Shown here piece by piece: positions 34,903 through 42,818 of a stretch of DNA of 49,365 nucleotides. The notes beneath the pieces were generated by a model, which saw nothing but the letters and a program-made list of their open reading frames with translations, had not been told where the DNA came from and did no database searches. Each line of letters starts with the position of its first letter. The first letter of the stretch is position 1. Both the position numbers and the translations under genes were made by a program. Source of the stretch: DASYCK01 sp036500205 (lineage in GTDB: Bacteria; Myxococcota_A; Polyangia; Fen-1088); assembly GCA_036500205.1 (NCBI GenBank), contig DASYCK010000125.1, positions 1 to 49,365 of the forward strand, written 5' to 3'.

Positions 34903-36579
34903 TCACTGCTCGGCGTCGGAGTCGTCGCCCTCGTCGTCCGACTTCGCGGCCTTCTTCTTGTCGGACTTCTTGTTGTCGGCCTTCTTTGTGTCGGCCTTCG
35001 TGTCATCGCTCGTGTCGTCGCTCTTGTCGCTGGACGATTCCGACGACTCGCTCGTCGAGCCGGAGCTCGACCCGCTGCCCCCCATCAGGTAGGCGACGCC
35101 TACATAGATCTGAATGTACTGATCGACGGCGCCGCCCGCGACGGGGGGCGACATCGACGGATCGGAGTTGACGTCCGACGGCTTCACGTTGAACGCCAGC
35201 CCGAAGCGCCGCAGATCGACGCCGCCGCGGAGCTCGAAGACCGGCGTGATCTTGTAGCCGGCCCCCACGCCCACGTCCACGGCCGCGCAGGTGGCGCGGG
35301 GGAAGTAGCCCACGCCGCCGATGTCGCCGGGCTTGCCCAGGCACCTCAGGTAGTCGAGGTTCGCCATCAACGTCAGCGTCGACGACACCTGGCTACGAAT
35401 GCCCCCGCCGACGCGCACGAACTTGTAGTCGGTGCCGGGGACGATCGACAGCGCCATGTTCGATGACGAACGGACGAGCTTGAACCATTCGTCCCCGTAG
35501 GAGACGGACGCGAACAGGTCGTACGGCAGGCGGACCTTGCCGCCCAGCGACCACGACAGCGACGAGGTCTTGTAGTTGCCGCCCTGGCCCGGCGACGTCA
35601 CCACCGGCAGCAGGTACGACACCTCGGCGGTCAGGCCGATGTTGGCGATGAGCCCGGTCGACGACAGCGCCCCCGGATAGAAGTCGCCGCGAAAATTGAG
35701 GACCGGCGCGGCGGGGAGGCTGTAGTTCGCCGTCTTCGTATCGCTGAGATCGTTGCGCTGCTGGTTGAACGACAGCGAGCGCATGAGGATGGCGGGGCCG
35801 GCGAAGATGTCGAGCGCCTCGTTCGGCCCCTCGGGCAGCGGCTCGGAGTCCTCGGAGCTCTTGGCGGCGGCCCTGGAGGGCTTCTTCTTCTCGGACGCCT
35901 CGTCCTCGGCGTCGGGCTTCGCCTTCTCCTCGCTCGCCTCCACGGTCTTCTTCGAGCTCCTGCTCGAGCCCTTGTCGCTGTCGGTGGTCTTCTCGGCGGC
36001 CGCTTCGGGCTCGGAGGCGGCGCTGGCCGGCTCTTCCTCGGGGGGCGGCGCCTCGAAGCCGCCGCCGCCCGGGGGCTTGGTCTTGTTGAAGGCCCCCGAC
36101 AAGCGCTTCCAGAAGGTCTTGCCGATCGTGACCGCGACCTTGTGGGGATCGGCGCCCTGGAAAGTCTCCTCGCCCACCACGCTGCCGTCGTCGCCGGTGT
36201 GAACGGTCAGGGTGGCCTTCTTCTTCGCCACCTCGCCCACCACGATCGCGGTCAGCCCCAGCGACTTCGACACGGCCTTGAAGCCGTCGTTGCTGTCCAG
36301 CTTGACGTGCAGGCTCTTCGCGGCCGACGCCAGGTCCTCGTTCGGGACCACGACGATCTTGCGCGACTTCAGGGCCTTCTCGGTGGCGGCGCGGCTGGCG
36401 GCCTGGCCGGGACCCGAGAAAGAGGGGAGACCGACCTTGGCCGGAGCGTGCGATTTGCCTTTCCCACCCTTGGCGGCGTACGCGACGCCCGGTGCGGCCA
36501 GGGCCGCGCCGATGGCGACGAGCATGGCCAGGCGGAAGAAACGGCGAAACGTGGAGTGGGCAATTTTTGTCGTGTCCAT
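34903..36579 (-). CDS. Exported beta-barrel protein with charged C-terminal tail
   Basis: A 558-residue exported protein. The first 35 residues are a Sec signal ending GVAYAAKG. Residues 55-165 form an alpha/beta unit (SRKIVVVPNEDLASAAKSL, GLTAIVVGEVAKKKATLTVHT) that resembles a TolB/CsgG-type anticodon-like sensor domain seen in myxobacterial proteins. An acidic/Lys-rich linker (185-270) leads to a roughly 220-residue beta-barrel-like domain. Beyond it is a highly charged tail of about 60 residues (SSSDKSDDTSDDTKADTKKA and more) in place of the usual terminal Phe. The start has GGAG 8 nt upstream. No family is assigned. It is convergent with thiO, 21 nt apart. Confidence 0.75.
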   Translation of the reverse strand: MDTTKIAHSTFRRFFRLAMLVAIGAALAAPGVAYAAKGGKGKSHAPAKVGLPSFSGPGQAASRAATEKALKSRKIVVVPNEDLASAAKSLHVKLDSNDGFKAVSKSLGLTAIVVGEVAKKKATLTVHTGDDGSVVGEETFQGADPHKVAVTIGKTFWKRLSGAFNKTKPPGGGGFEAPPPEEEPASAASEPEAAAEKTTDSDKGSSRSSKKTVEASEEKAKPDAEDEASEKKKPSRAAAKSSEDSEPLPEGPNEALDIFAGPAILMRSLSFNQQRNDLSDTKTANYSLPAAPVLNFRGDFYPGALSSTGLIANIGLTAEVSYLLPVVTSPGQGGNYKTSSLSWSLGGKVRLPYDLFASVSYGDEWFKLVRSSSNMALSIVPGTDYKFVRVGGGIRSQVSSTLTLMANLDYLRCLGKPGDIGGVGYFPRATCAAVDVGVGAGYKITPVFELRGGVDLRRFGLAFNVKPSDVNSDPSMSPPVAGGAVDQYIQIYVGVAYLMGGSGSSSGSTSESSESSSDKSDDTSDDTKADTKKADNKKSDKKKAAKSDDEGDDSDAEQ

Positions 36580-36761
36580 TCGATTGGCTCCGGCACCTTT
36601 CTAGTTCGACGAGGCGGAAATCCAAACCGGCCCGCCCGGCCGCGTCTCTTTTCGCGGCGGGGGGCTGTCTGGAATCGATCGATCGGCCTCGTCCCAGCGC
36701 CGTTCGCTTCGCTCGTTCACGGGTCTGCTCAAGGGATCTTCGTTCTCGAGGTGACTGTCGG

Positions 36762-37304
36762 TCAGGGAAGCTGTGAGTTGAGCCAGTCGACGATGCACTG
36801 CTGATCCGCCGCCGAGAGGGGGCTCGCCGGTGGGGGAGGCATCTGCTCGATGCAGGTCGAACCGGCGATGCGCAGAAGAAGCAGGCCACTCGCCGGCTTC
36901 GTCGAGTCGACGAGGTTCTTCTCAGTCGAAGGCGGACACTCTGACCCCGGCTGACCAATCAATCGGCCCGCCAGCCCGGAGGCAAGCAGAGAGGGAGGCT
37001 GCGGCCCACCGTGGCAACTCGACGTCGCGCAGCTCGTCTTGATGACGGTGTTGGGCGCGTCGCAGACGGTCGCCGTGCTGCCACCGGAGCCGACCGCGCC
37101 ACCCGAGCCGGAGCCACCCGAACCGGTGGCACCGCCCGAGCTGCTGCCGTCACCGCCCGAGCCGGAGCTCATCGCGGTGGGGAAGTCGCCTTCGAGCGAA
37201 CCGGGACAGCCGGTGAGGGCGGGCAGGGCGACGAGGGCGCCAAACATCATCAAAGCAGGGAGCCGATTCCAGGGGGCAGATGAGGGGCGAATCATTGCTT
37301 TCAC
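36762..37304 (-). CDS. Lipoprotein with CxxxxCH motif (planctomycete-type cytochrome-like)
   Basis: A 180-residue lipoprotein. Start GTG 37304 follows GGAGG by about 4 nt; an ATG three codons further in is an alternative. The signal MMFGALVALPALTGCPGS ends with lipobox LTGC, then comes a Gly/Ser stalk. The globular part carries SCATSSCHGG (C-x4-CH, near 100) and PPPPASPLSAADQQCIVDWLNSQ, a pattern of short cytochrome-like domains found with DUF1588/DUF1592 proteins in Myxococcota and Planctomycetes. The canonical heme motif is CxxCH, so heme attachment is uncertain. Function likely in the periplasm or on the surface. Confidence 0.7.
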   Translation of the reverse strand: MKAMIRPSSAPWNRLPALMMFGALVALPALTGCPGSLEGDFPTAMSSGSGGDGSSSGGATGSGGSGSGGAVGSGGSTATVCDAPNTVIKTSCATSSCHGGPQPPSLLASGLAGRLIGQPGSECPPSTEKNLVDSTKPASGLLLLRIAGSTCIEQMPPPPASPLSAADQQCIVDWLNSQLP

Positions 37305-37494
37305 GTAACCTCCAGGGGGATTCCCGATAACATGGAAATCCTGCGTCAGGTACTTCATAAATTCGAAAACAATAAGGTGGATGACACATCCCTGCGGGGG
37401 TGTAAGTGTCAGACGTTCATCGGGAGGACTACCGATAAAAGCCGGCCCTCGGCCTAACCTGCAGCGAACGGTACAAAAATCGAAACGCGAAAGG

Positions 37495-38790
<1,296 letters not shown>

Positions 38791-38898
38791 GCGGGGCTCC
38801 TCTTGAGGTCCGGGACCCCGGAACCTTCTCGTAGCTACCATGAACGTGCCGCGTCGGAAAGGGAAAGGGCCCGGCATTTCGAGCCGCGATTCGTGGGC

Positions 38899-38926
38899 TT
38901 GACACACCGACTCTCCCTGTTACATA
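38899..38926 (+). promoter_or_regulatory. Sigma-70-type promoter for the tRNA genes
   Basis: TTGACA at 38899-38904 is a perfect -35; TACATA at 38921-38926 is a 4/6 -10 with 16-nt spacing. Transcription would begin about 38934, roughly 37 nt before tRNA-Gln. Elsewhere in this high-GC region such a match is rare. Confidence 0.65.
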
Positions 38927-38970
38927 TGTGCCCTTCGCCGAGCCCCTCGGGACCCGGCGAGAAGACTCAC

Positions 38971-39041
38971 TCGGGGATCGTCTAACGGCAGGACGCCAGA
39001 TTCTGGATCTGGCTATCAAGGTTCGAATCCTTGTCCCCGAA
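38971..39041 (+). tRNA. tRNA-Gln (anticodon CUG)
   Basis: Cloverleaf read by eye. Acceptor TCGGGGA pairs with TCCCCGA over 7 bp. The anticodon stem CCAGA/TCTGG holds the loop TTCTGGA with anticodon CTG, decoding CAG. The T arm reads GGTTCGAATCC. Discriminator A at 39041 follows directly; CCA is not encoded. It is the first of two tRNAs. Confidence 0.95.
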
Positions 39042-39068
39042 CGGCAGCGGCGGTAAGAACCGCCGTTC

Positions 39069-39140
39069 GGCCCCATCGTCTAGCGGTTAGGACGGCGCCC
39101 TCTCACGGCGCAGACTCGGGTTCAATTCCCGATGGGGTCA
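39069..39140 (+). tRNA. tRNA-Glu (anticodon CUC), insertion site of a small island
   Basis: Acceptor GGCCCCA pairs with TGGGGTC (one G-T). The anticodon stem GCGCC/GGCGC holds CTCTCAC, anticodon CTC (GAG codons). T arm TCGGG-TTCAATT-CCCGA. Discriminator A at 39140; no encoded CCA. It starts 28 nt after tRNA-Gln. Its last 20 nt begin a 25-bp sequence repeated at 41038, so the tRNA is intact and serves as attachment site. Confidence 0.95.
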
Positions 39141-39145
39141 CGAAA
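39121..39145 (+). repeat. Left 25-bp direct repeat (att-like, within tRNA-Glu 3' end)
   Basis: The 25 bases from the T-loop TTC at 39121 to CGAAA at 39145 are identical to 41038-41062. Flanks differ on both sides (GGG before and AAC after here, TTT before and TTT after there), which marks exact ends of the repeat. Confidence 0.9.
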
Positions 39146-39164
39146 AACGCTCGCTCCGCTCGCT

Positions 39165-39193
39165 CGCGGAAGGGGCCGAGGGCCCCTCCCGCG
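39165..39193 (+). terminator. GC-rich hairpin downstream of tRNA-Glu
   Basis: CGCGG-A-AGGGGCC at 39165-39177, loop GAG, GGCCCCT-C-CCGCG at 39181-39193, about 12 bp with one mismatch. There is no T-run. It follows tRNA-Glu by 24 nt and could end the tRNA transcript. Confidence 0.5.
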
Positions 39194-39247
39194 GTCCCTC
39201 CCCCCGGAGGTGTAGGGCTCGGATCCTGCCTGGCACGCGGTGACTCC

Positions 39248-39264
39248 GGCGGGCGAAGCCCGCC
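39248..39264. repeat. Inverted repeat GGCGGGC/GCCCGCC
   Basis: A perfect 7-bp stem with GAA loop, between the tRNA hairpin and the 3' end of the PIN-domain gene. It may be a terminator for that leftward gene. It lies 80 nt beyond its stop and has no T-run. Confidence 0.4.
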
Positions 39265-39343
39265 TCCGTTGATCCGACGGAACGCCTGTTGGCGACAGCC
39301 TCAGGGACTGCGGCATGCGGCTAGACGTGGTTCGCGTGCTCGC

Positions 39344-40531
39344 CTATGGAGTCCAGTCGTCTTCTGCCATGCGACGGTAAAAGTGACGGAAGTATTCCAG
39401 CGTCTCCCGGGCCCCCGGATTCCCGGAGCTGAAAGCCGGTGCGTGCCGATCCCAACCGGCGAAGAAGCGTTCGACAGCCTTCGTCGCGTCGAACTTCTCT
39501 CGGCTCAGTAGCTCTTCTGGGGTTAGCAGATCGATCCCACGCTCCCTCGCACTTCTGGGGATGAATTTCTTCGGGTCCAGCCCATCTGGGCCGCGTCCTT
39601 CCCAGCTGACGAGCGGGATCGAGTGCTCAGCCGCCCCGTCCAGGCAGAGTTCGTCGACTCCGTTGCCGATGATGCTCTCGTCGCTCGACCGATCTCCGCC
39701 AGCAAGCCAGTCTGGCAATAACTTTTCCTTGATGAAGTAAATGAAGAGTCTGACGAAGTTGGATTTGGGACCGTGCTCCTCGCCAACGGGTGGAGCCTTG
39801 TTCATCAACGTCCGGGTCAGTTCGTTCGGAGGCGACCACGTCGCCCACCCACGTTCGTTGAAGAACAGCGCGAGGATGAACGCCGTGCGGGCTCGCTGCG
39901 CCCAGAACTGGATGTCAGCGTTGGTAAGGTTGGCCGTCGGATCCTCTTCCGATATCCGCACGATCGCGTCCAGAAGTTCGTGCCACGAGTAGATCGCGAG
40001 ACCGACGTTCGTGTCCAGAACTGCATTCAGCTTCACAGGAGAGGTGACCGCACGTTTTCCATCCAGGTGAAGGACCTGTTTCATAAATGGACCGGGCGCG
40101 ACTACCTGAACCCGTTGGAAGCCTGCTACGGCGACGGTCTTCAGCTCGAGCAGGCCTGCGTCGTCAGACACGATGTAGTCGGCTCCTCCTTCGAGCGCGG
40201 CCGACACGATCGGAACGTCCTCGGTGGGCACGGCAGGATCGCTTCCAACGGATCGCCAGCCTTCTGGGAGGGCCAATGTCCCGCTGATCCTTTCGGCCAA
40301 GCGGCCGTAGGCGTCGAGCAACTCGGCAGCCTGATCGTTCGTCAATCCGTACCGCGTTCGAAGTTTTGGCAGCGCTAGAACGGCGCTGAGTTCGCCCATA
40401 ATGTACGGGGACACGATCGCCGTGAATACCCCATCGGCGAGTGCCTCGAATACGAGGCCGCAAGCAGACCGACGGATGCCGAGGAGTCCCCGTACCACGA
40501 CCTGGGTGTCGAGGACGGCTCTAACGGCCAC
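39344..40531 (-). CDS. Tandem PIN-domain protein, probable toxin-type ribonuclease
   Basis: A 395-residue protein starting at GTG 40531, overlapping the antitoxin stop by 11 nt. Residues 1-145 match the COG1569-type PIN toxin: AVLDTQVVV (Asp8), YIMGELSAVL (Glu47), TEDVPIVSAALEGGADYIVSDD (Asp105, Asp123/124). A second PIN-like unit starts at 168 with LNAVLDTNVGLAIYSWHELL (Asp173), PPNELTRTL (Glu237) and GVDELCLDGAAEHSIPLVSWEG (Asp293; the last acidic site is not clear). The end is helical and unassigned. PIN proteins cleave RNA with Mg2+/Mn2+, and toxins of this type are neutralised by the upstream partner. Two PIN units in one chain of this layout are not usual for toxins. Confidence 0.75.
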   Translation of the reverse strand: MAVRAVLDTQVVVRGLLGIRRSACGLVFEALADGVFTAIVSPYIMGELSAVLALPKLRTRYGLTNDQAAELLDAYGRLAERISGTLALPEGWRSVGSDPAVPTEDVPIVSAALEGGADYIVSDDAGLLELKTVAVAGFQRVQVVAPGPFMKQVLHLDGKRAVTSPVKLNAVLDTNVGLAIYSWHELLDAIVRISEEDPTANLTNADIQFWAQRARTAFILALFFNERGWATWSPPNELTRTLMNKAPPVGEEHGPKSNFVRLFIYFIKEKLLPDWLAGGDRSSDESIIGNGVDELCLDGAAEHSIPLVSWEGRGPDGLDPKKFIPRSARERGIDLLTPEELLSREKFDATKAVERFFAGWDRHAPAFSSGNPGARETLEYFRHFYRRMAEDDWTP

Positions 40532-40769
40532 GGGTCAGCGACTGGCGGACCTCGCGGACGGCATCGTCGATGTCGCGCTCTGCGATAGCTTCGTCCTCGT
40601 CGGTCATTTGGCCCACCTGATGACGGACCTGCTCGGCGAGAACACGCAAACGAAGCCCCGAAGTCAGGACACCTTCGAGGACCTGTGCCTGCCGCTCCAT
40701 CGGAAGCGAGACGAGCCGACGCCGCAGTTCGGCAACCTCGGGATCATCGATCTTGGCTGGAATGGCCAT
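40521..40769 (-). CDS. Antitoxin-like protein upstream of the tandem-PIN gene
   Basis: An 82-residue soluble, highly charged protein (start ATG 40769, preceded by GAGGT about 12 nt upstream). It is predicted helical throughout: PEVAELRRRLVSLPMERQAQ and QVRHQVGQMTDEDEAIAERD, ending VREVRQSLTRGR. Position (first gene, 11-nt overlap with the PIN gene) and size fit a type II antitoxin, but no ribbon-helix-helix, AbrB or Phd motif is clear. Function is inferred from context. Confidence 0.65.
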   Translation of the reverse strand: MAIPAKIDDPEVAELRRRLVSLPMERQAQVLEGVLTSGLRLRVLAEQVRHQVGQMTDEDEAIAERDIDDAVREVRQSLTRGR

Positions 40770-41058
40770 GGGCTGAGTGTACCTCGCCTCCATCCCCCCT
40801 GCCCGGGTCGTGAGCCTGTAGGTCACGCAGGGCGGCCCTGGCACGGTGCAGATCCCCGTTTAGGATCGCTTTGTCGGCCACCATCGCTATGCGGCGGGCC
40901 ACCGCCAACGCCTCCCGCGCCGCGTCCAAGGCCTCGTTACACTCGTTACAGTTCGCCGCCACCGCCGGCCGCTCCCTATCACCGCCCACCGTCGAGTTCC
41001 CAGTCGCCAGGCGCGTTCCGGTGACGTCTGGGCCCTTTTCAATTCCCGATGGGGTCAC
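40744..41058 (-). CDS. Unrecognised small frame inside island (CNECNE motif)
   Basis: A possible 104-residue product, opening at a GTG inside the right repeat; internal starts are as likely. The segment NCNECNEALDAAREALAVAR is followed by further amphipathic helix (MVADKAILNGDLHRARAALR). The CNECNE pair comes from a 9-bp tandem repeat. It overlaps the antitoxin start by 26 nt. It may be a real small helical protein, a remnant, or non-coding. Confidence 0.35.
   Translation of the reverse strand: MTPSGIEKGPDVTGTRLATGNSTVGGDRERPAVAANCNECNEALDAAREALAVARRIAMVADKAILNGDLHRARAALRDLQAHDPGRGDGGEVHSAHGHSSQDR
40933..40950. repeat. Tandem 9-bp repeat CTCGTTACA x2
   Basis: Two perfect adjacent copies at 40933-40941 and 40942-40950, about 90 bp inside the right att-like repeat. 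Spacing and position resemble arm-type integrase or accessory-protein sites, although two copies of 9 bp is modest evidence. Confidence 0.4.
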
Positions 41059-41062
41059 GAAA
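41038..41062 (+). repeat. Right 25-bp direct repeat (att-like)
   Basis: Identical to 39121-39145. Its end overlaps a 10-bp palindrome CGAAATTTCG (41058-41067) that is not present at the left copy. No tRNA body precedes it. Confidence 0.9.
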
Positions 41063-41324
41063 TTTCGCAGAGAGGTCGGTCAGTTACGCGAGGCGAGGGT
41101 GCTGGGGCCCGCCTGGGGCCCACTTGAGGAGGCCGGCGGTGCCGACGGAGGTCGGAGAGTCCCATCGGCGATCTCGAAGTCGTCGCGCACACCAACCGGG
41201 AACACGTTGACGCGCGGCGCTCGCGAATGCTGGCGAGCTTCGGGCGAGGCGCTGGGGCCATGAAACTCTGTGAGTCGTGCGGTGCGTCCGGCCAGGCGCT
41301 GATCAGCTCCCTCCGTCGGTTCGT
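41063..41324. other. Non-coding stretch right of the island
   Basis: 262 nt between the right repeat and the DUF1552 stop. It holds a duplicated CTGGGGCCC (near 41103 and 41113) and no frame with recognisable protein features, and I see no terminator with a T-run. It is just under the gap threshold but marks the element's outer flank. Confidence 0.4.
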
Positions 41325-42803
41325 TCAGGCCACGAGCTCGGTGAAGAGTCCCTTGGGGAGGGAGGCATCTCCGAAATTGTCGGTGGGGGCGCCTCCGCTC
41401 TTGGTCACGCCTGCCGCCGTCAACAACGTGTTCAGCATCTTGTTGACGCCAGCGATCGAACCATCCCCCCCCTTGCCGTCCTGACTGCCGCCCGGTTGTT
41501 GACCGCTGCCCACCACGAGGTGCTGACCCTGCTTGAAGTAGCCGTTGGCGGTTCCCGCCTGCATCCAGGGGATGTTGCTGAACGAATGAGCCCCGGTCGC
41601 GACCTGGTTGCAGTAGATCGACACGCCCTGATCCAGGAGAGCCCCCGTCGGCGTGTTGTACGCGGACACCGTGTCCAGCAGGTATTTGTAATAGGTGAGC
41701 ATCATGCGGTCGATGTAACTGTGGAAATCGATCGCATTCGGAACCTGTCGGTGCGACACGTCGTGGAACTTCGCGGTCTGGCCGTTGTACGTGTACATGT
41801 GATCGTCGATCCGGTCGCCGATCTTCAGAACGGCGACGCGGCTGTAGTCGGCCGCCGCCGAGAAGGCCATCAGCTCCATGAAGAGCTTCAGGGACGTGTC
41901 CCGCGTCGACTGGTCGTAGGGTTTGGGATCGATCGTCTTCATCGTGGCGACGTCCGCGTCGGGCACCTTCAAGGCCGTCGTGGTCAGCTGCACCTCGATG
42001 TCACGGATCGCCGTGAGGTGCTGATCGAGGCGGTCGCGATCGCTCTGGCTCAGGTCGGTTCGCGCCAGCAACGTCTGAATCTGCGGACGAAGAATGTCGT
42101 TGATGCTCTGGCTACGAGCGGCCCTTTGCATCAGGGCCTGAGCTTGCGCCGAGGTCGCCGTCGATCCGTTGCCGATGGCGCCGATGATGGTCTGATACGC
42201 CTTGTAGGGGGAATCGATGTACACCCGTGGTTGCTGCGGGGTGACGTAAGAGACGTAGCCGGGAATGTCGAAGCCTGTTCCCCCGGGGGAAAACATCCCC
42301 GCATGCATCACCAGAGGATCGCGACCGGCCGGGTTTTGGGCCGTCGCGATGGCTGTATCGACCGAGATGCCCTTGGCCTTGCAGTTGGTGCTCCCCGGCG
42401 TGATGTTCGCCCCCGTCAAGATCTGCGCGTCCGCGGCCGAGTGCGAGCAGCCGTTCGAGCTGAACGGAAGGTTGATGCCCCGCACGATGAGCAATTTCTC
42501 GGCGTAGGCAGCGAGCTCGCCGGTCGCTCGGGTGGCTTTGTCGGCCGTCATGCTGGCGTTGGTCAGCGGTCCGGTCGCCGTGGGCCAGAATTTCTCGGGC
42601 TCGGAGCTCACGCTCAAGCTGACACCCGCTTGAACCACCCCGTTGTCCCCCACCACGAGGAGCACGAAGGGCGAGCGCATCGCGGTCTGGGCCGCGGCCT
42701 GGCGAGGCATGAATGTCTCGAGCAGCGGCAGGCTCAGCATGAGCCCGCCGGTTCCCCGAAGCACAATCCTCCGGGTCATTTCGAGCGATCCCTTGTTCTT
42801 CAT
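41325..42803 (-). CDS. DUF1552 family secreted protein with Tat-like signal
   Basis: A 492-residue exported protein. The N-terminus has twin arginines in MTRRIVLRGTGGLMLSLPLL (9-28) followed by an AxA site near PRQAAAQ, a Tat-type signal seen across the DUF1552 family. The body contains NGCSHSAADAQILTGANI near 117-134, GCSH being the family's conserved Cys/His turn, and DRIDDHMYTYNGQTAKFHDVSH near 327-348. Its partner DUF1592 gene starts upstream (15-nt gap), the standard pair in Myxococcota and Planctomycetes. Role unknown; the pair probably acts in the periplasm or outer membrane. Confidence 0.9.
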   Translation of the reverse strand: MKNKGSLEMTRRIVLRGTGGLMLSLPLLETFMPRQAAAQTAMRSPFVLLVVGDNGVVQAGVSLSVSSEPEKFWPTATGPLTNASMTADKATRATGELAAYAEKLLIVRGINLPFSSNGCSHSAADAQILTGANITPGSTNCKAKGISVDTAIATAQNPAGRDPLVMHAGMFSPGGTGFDIPGYVSYVTPQQPRVYIDSPYKAYQTIIGAIGNGSTATSAQAQALMQRAARSQSINDILRPQIQTLLARTDLSQSDRDRLDQHLTAIRDIEVQLTTTALKVPDADVATMKTIDPKPYDQSTRDTSLKLFMELMAFSAAADYSRVAVLKIGDRIDDHMYTYNGQTAKFHDVSHRQVPNAIDFHSYIDRMMLTYYKYLLDTVSAYNTPTGALLDQGVSIYCNQVATGAHSFSNIPWMQAGTANGYFKQGQHLVVGSGQQPGGSQDGKGGDGSIAGVNKMLNTLLTAAGVTKSGGAPTDNFGDASLPKGLFTELVA

Positions 42804-42818
42804 GGCGTCTTTCTCTTC

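Larger units (their letters stand above)
39121..41062. mobile_element. Small integrated island at tRNA-Glu, without integrase
   Basis: A 1.94-kb segment delimited by 25-bp direct repeats, the left being the 3' end of tRNA-Glu. Duplication of a tRNA 3' end is the mark of tyrosine-recombinase site-specific insertion, and the tRNA is restored by the left copy. Contents by inspection: stem-loops, a tandem-PIN-domain gene, an antitoxin-like gene and an unrecognised small frame. No integrase, excisionase or replication gene is seen. The base composition is visibly less GC-rich than the flanks. It is either a decayed element or a satellite mobilised in trans (inference). Confidence 0.75.

Noticed and set aside
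39122..39511. Short frames across the tRNA-Glu end and the PIN gene 3' region
   Set aside because: They cross a tRNA and hairpins and have no protein-like pattern or ribosome site.
41038..41062. Truncated tRNA pseudogene
   Set aside because: Only the 25-bp 3' segment is present with no acceptor or anticodon arm; it is better explained as an attachment-site copy.
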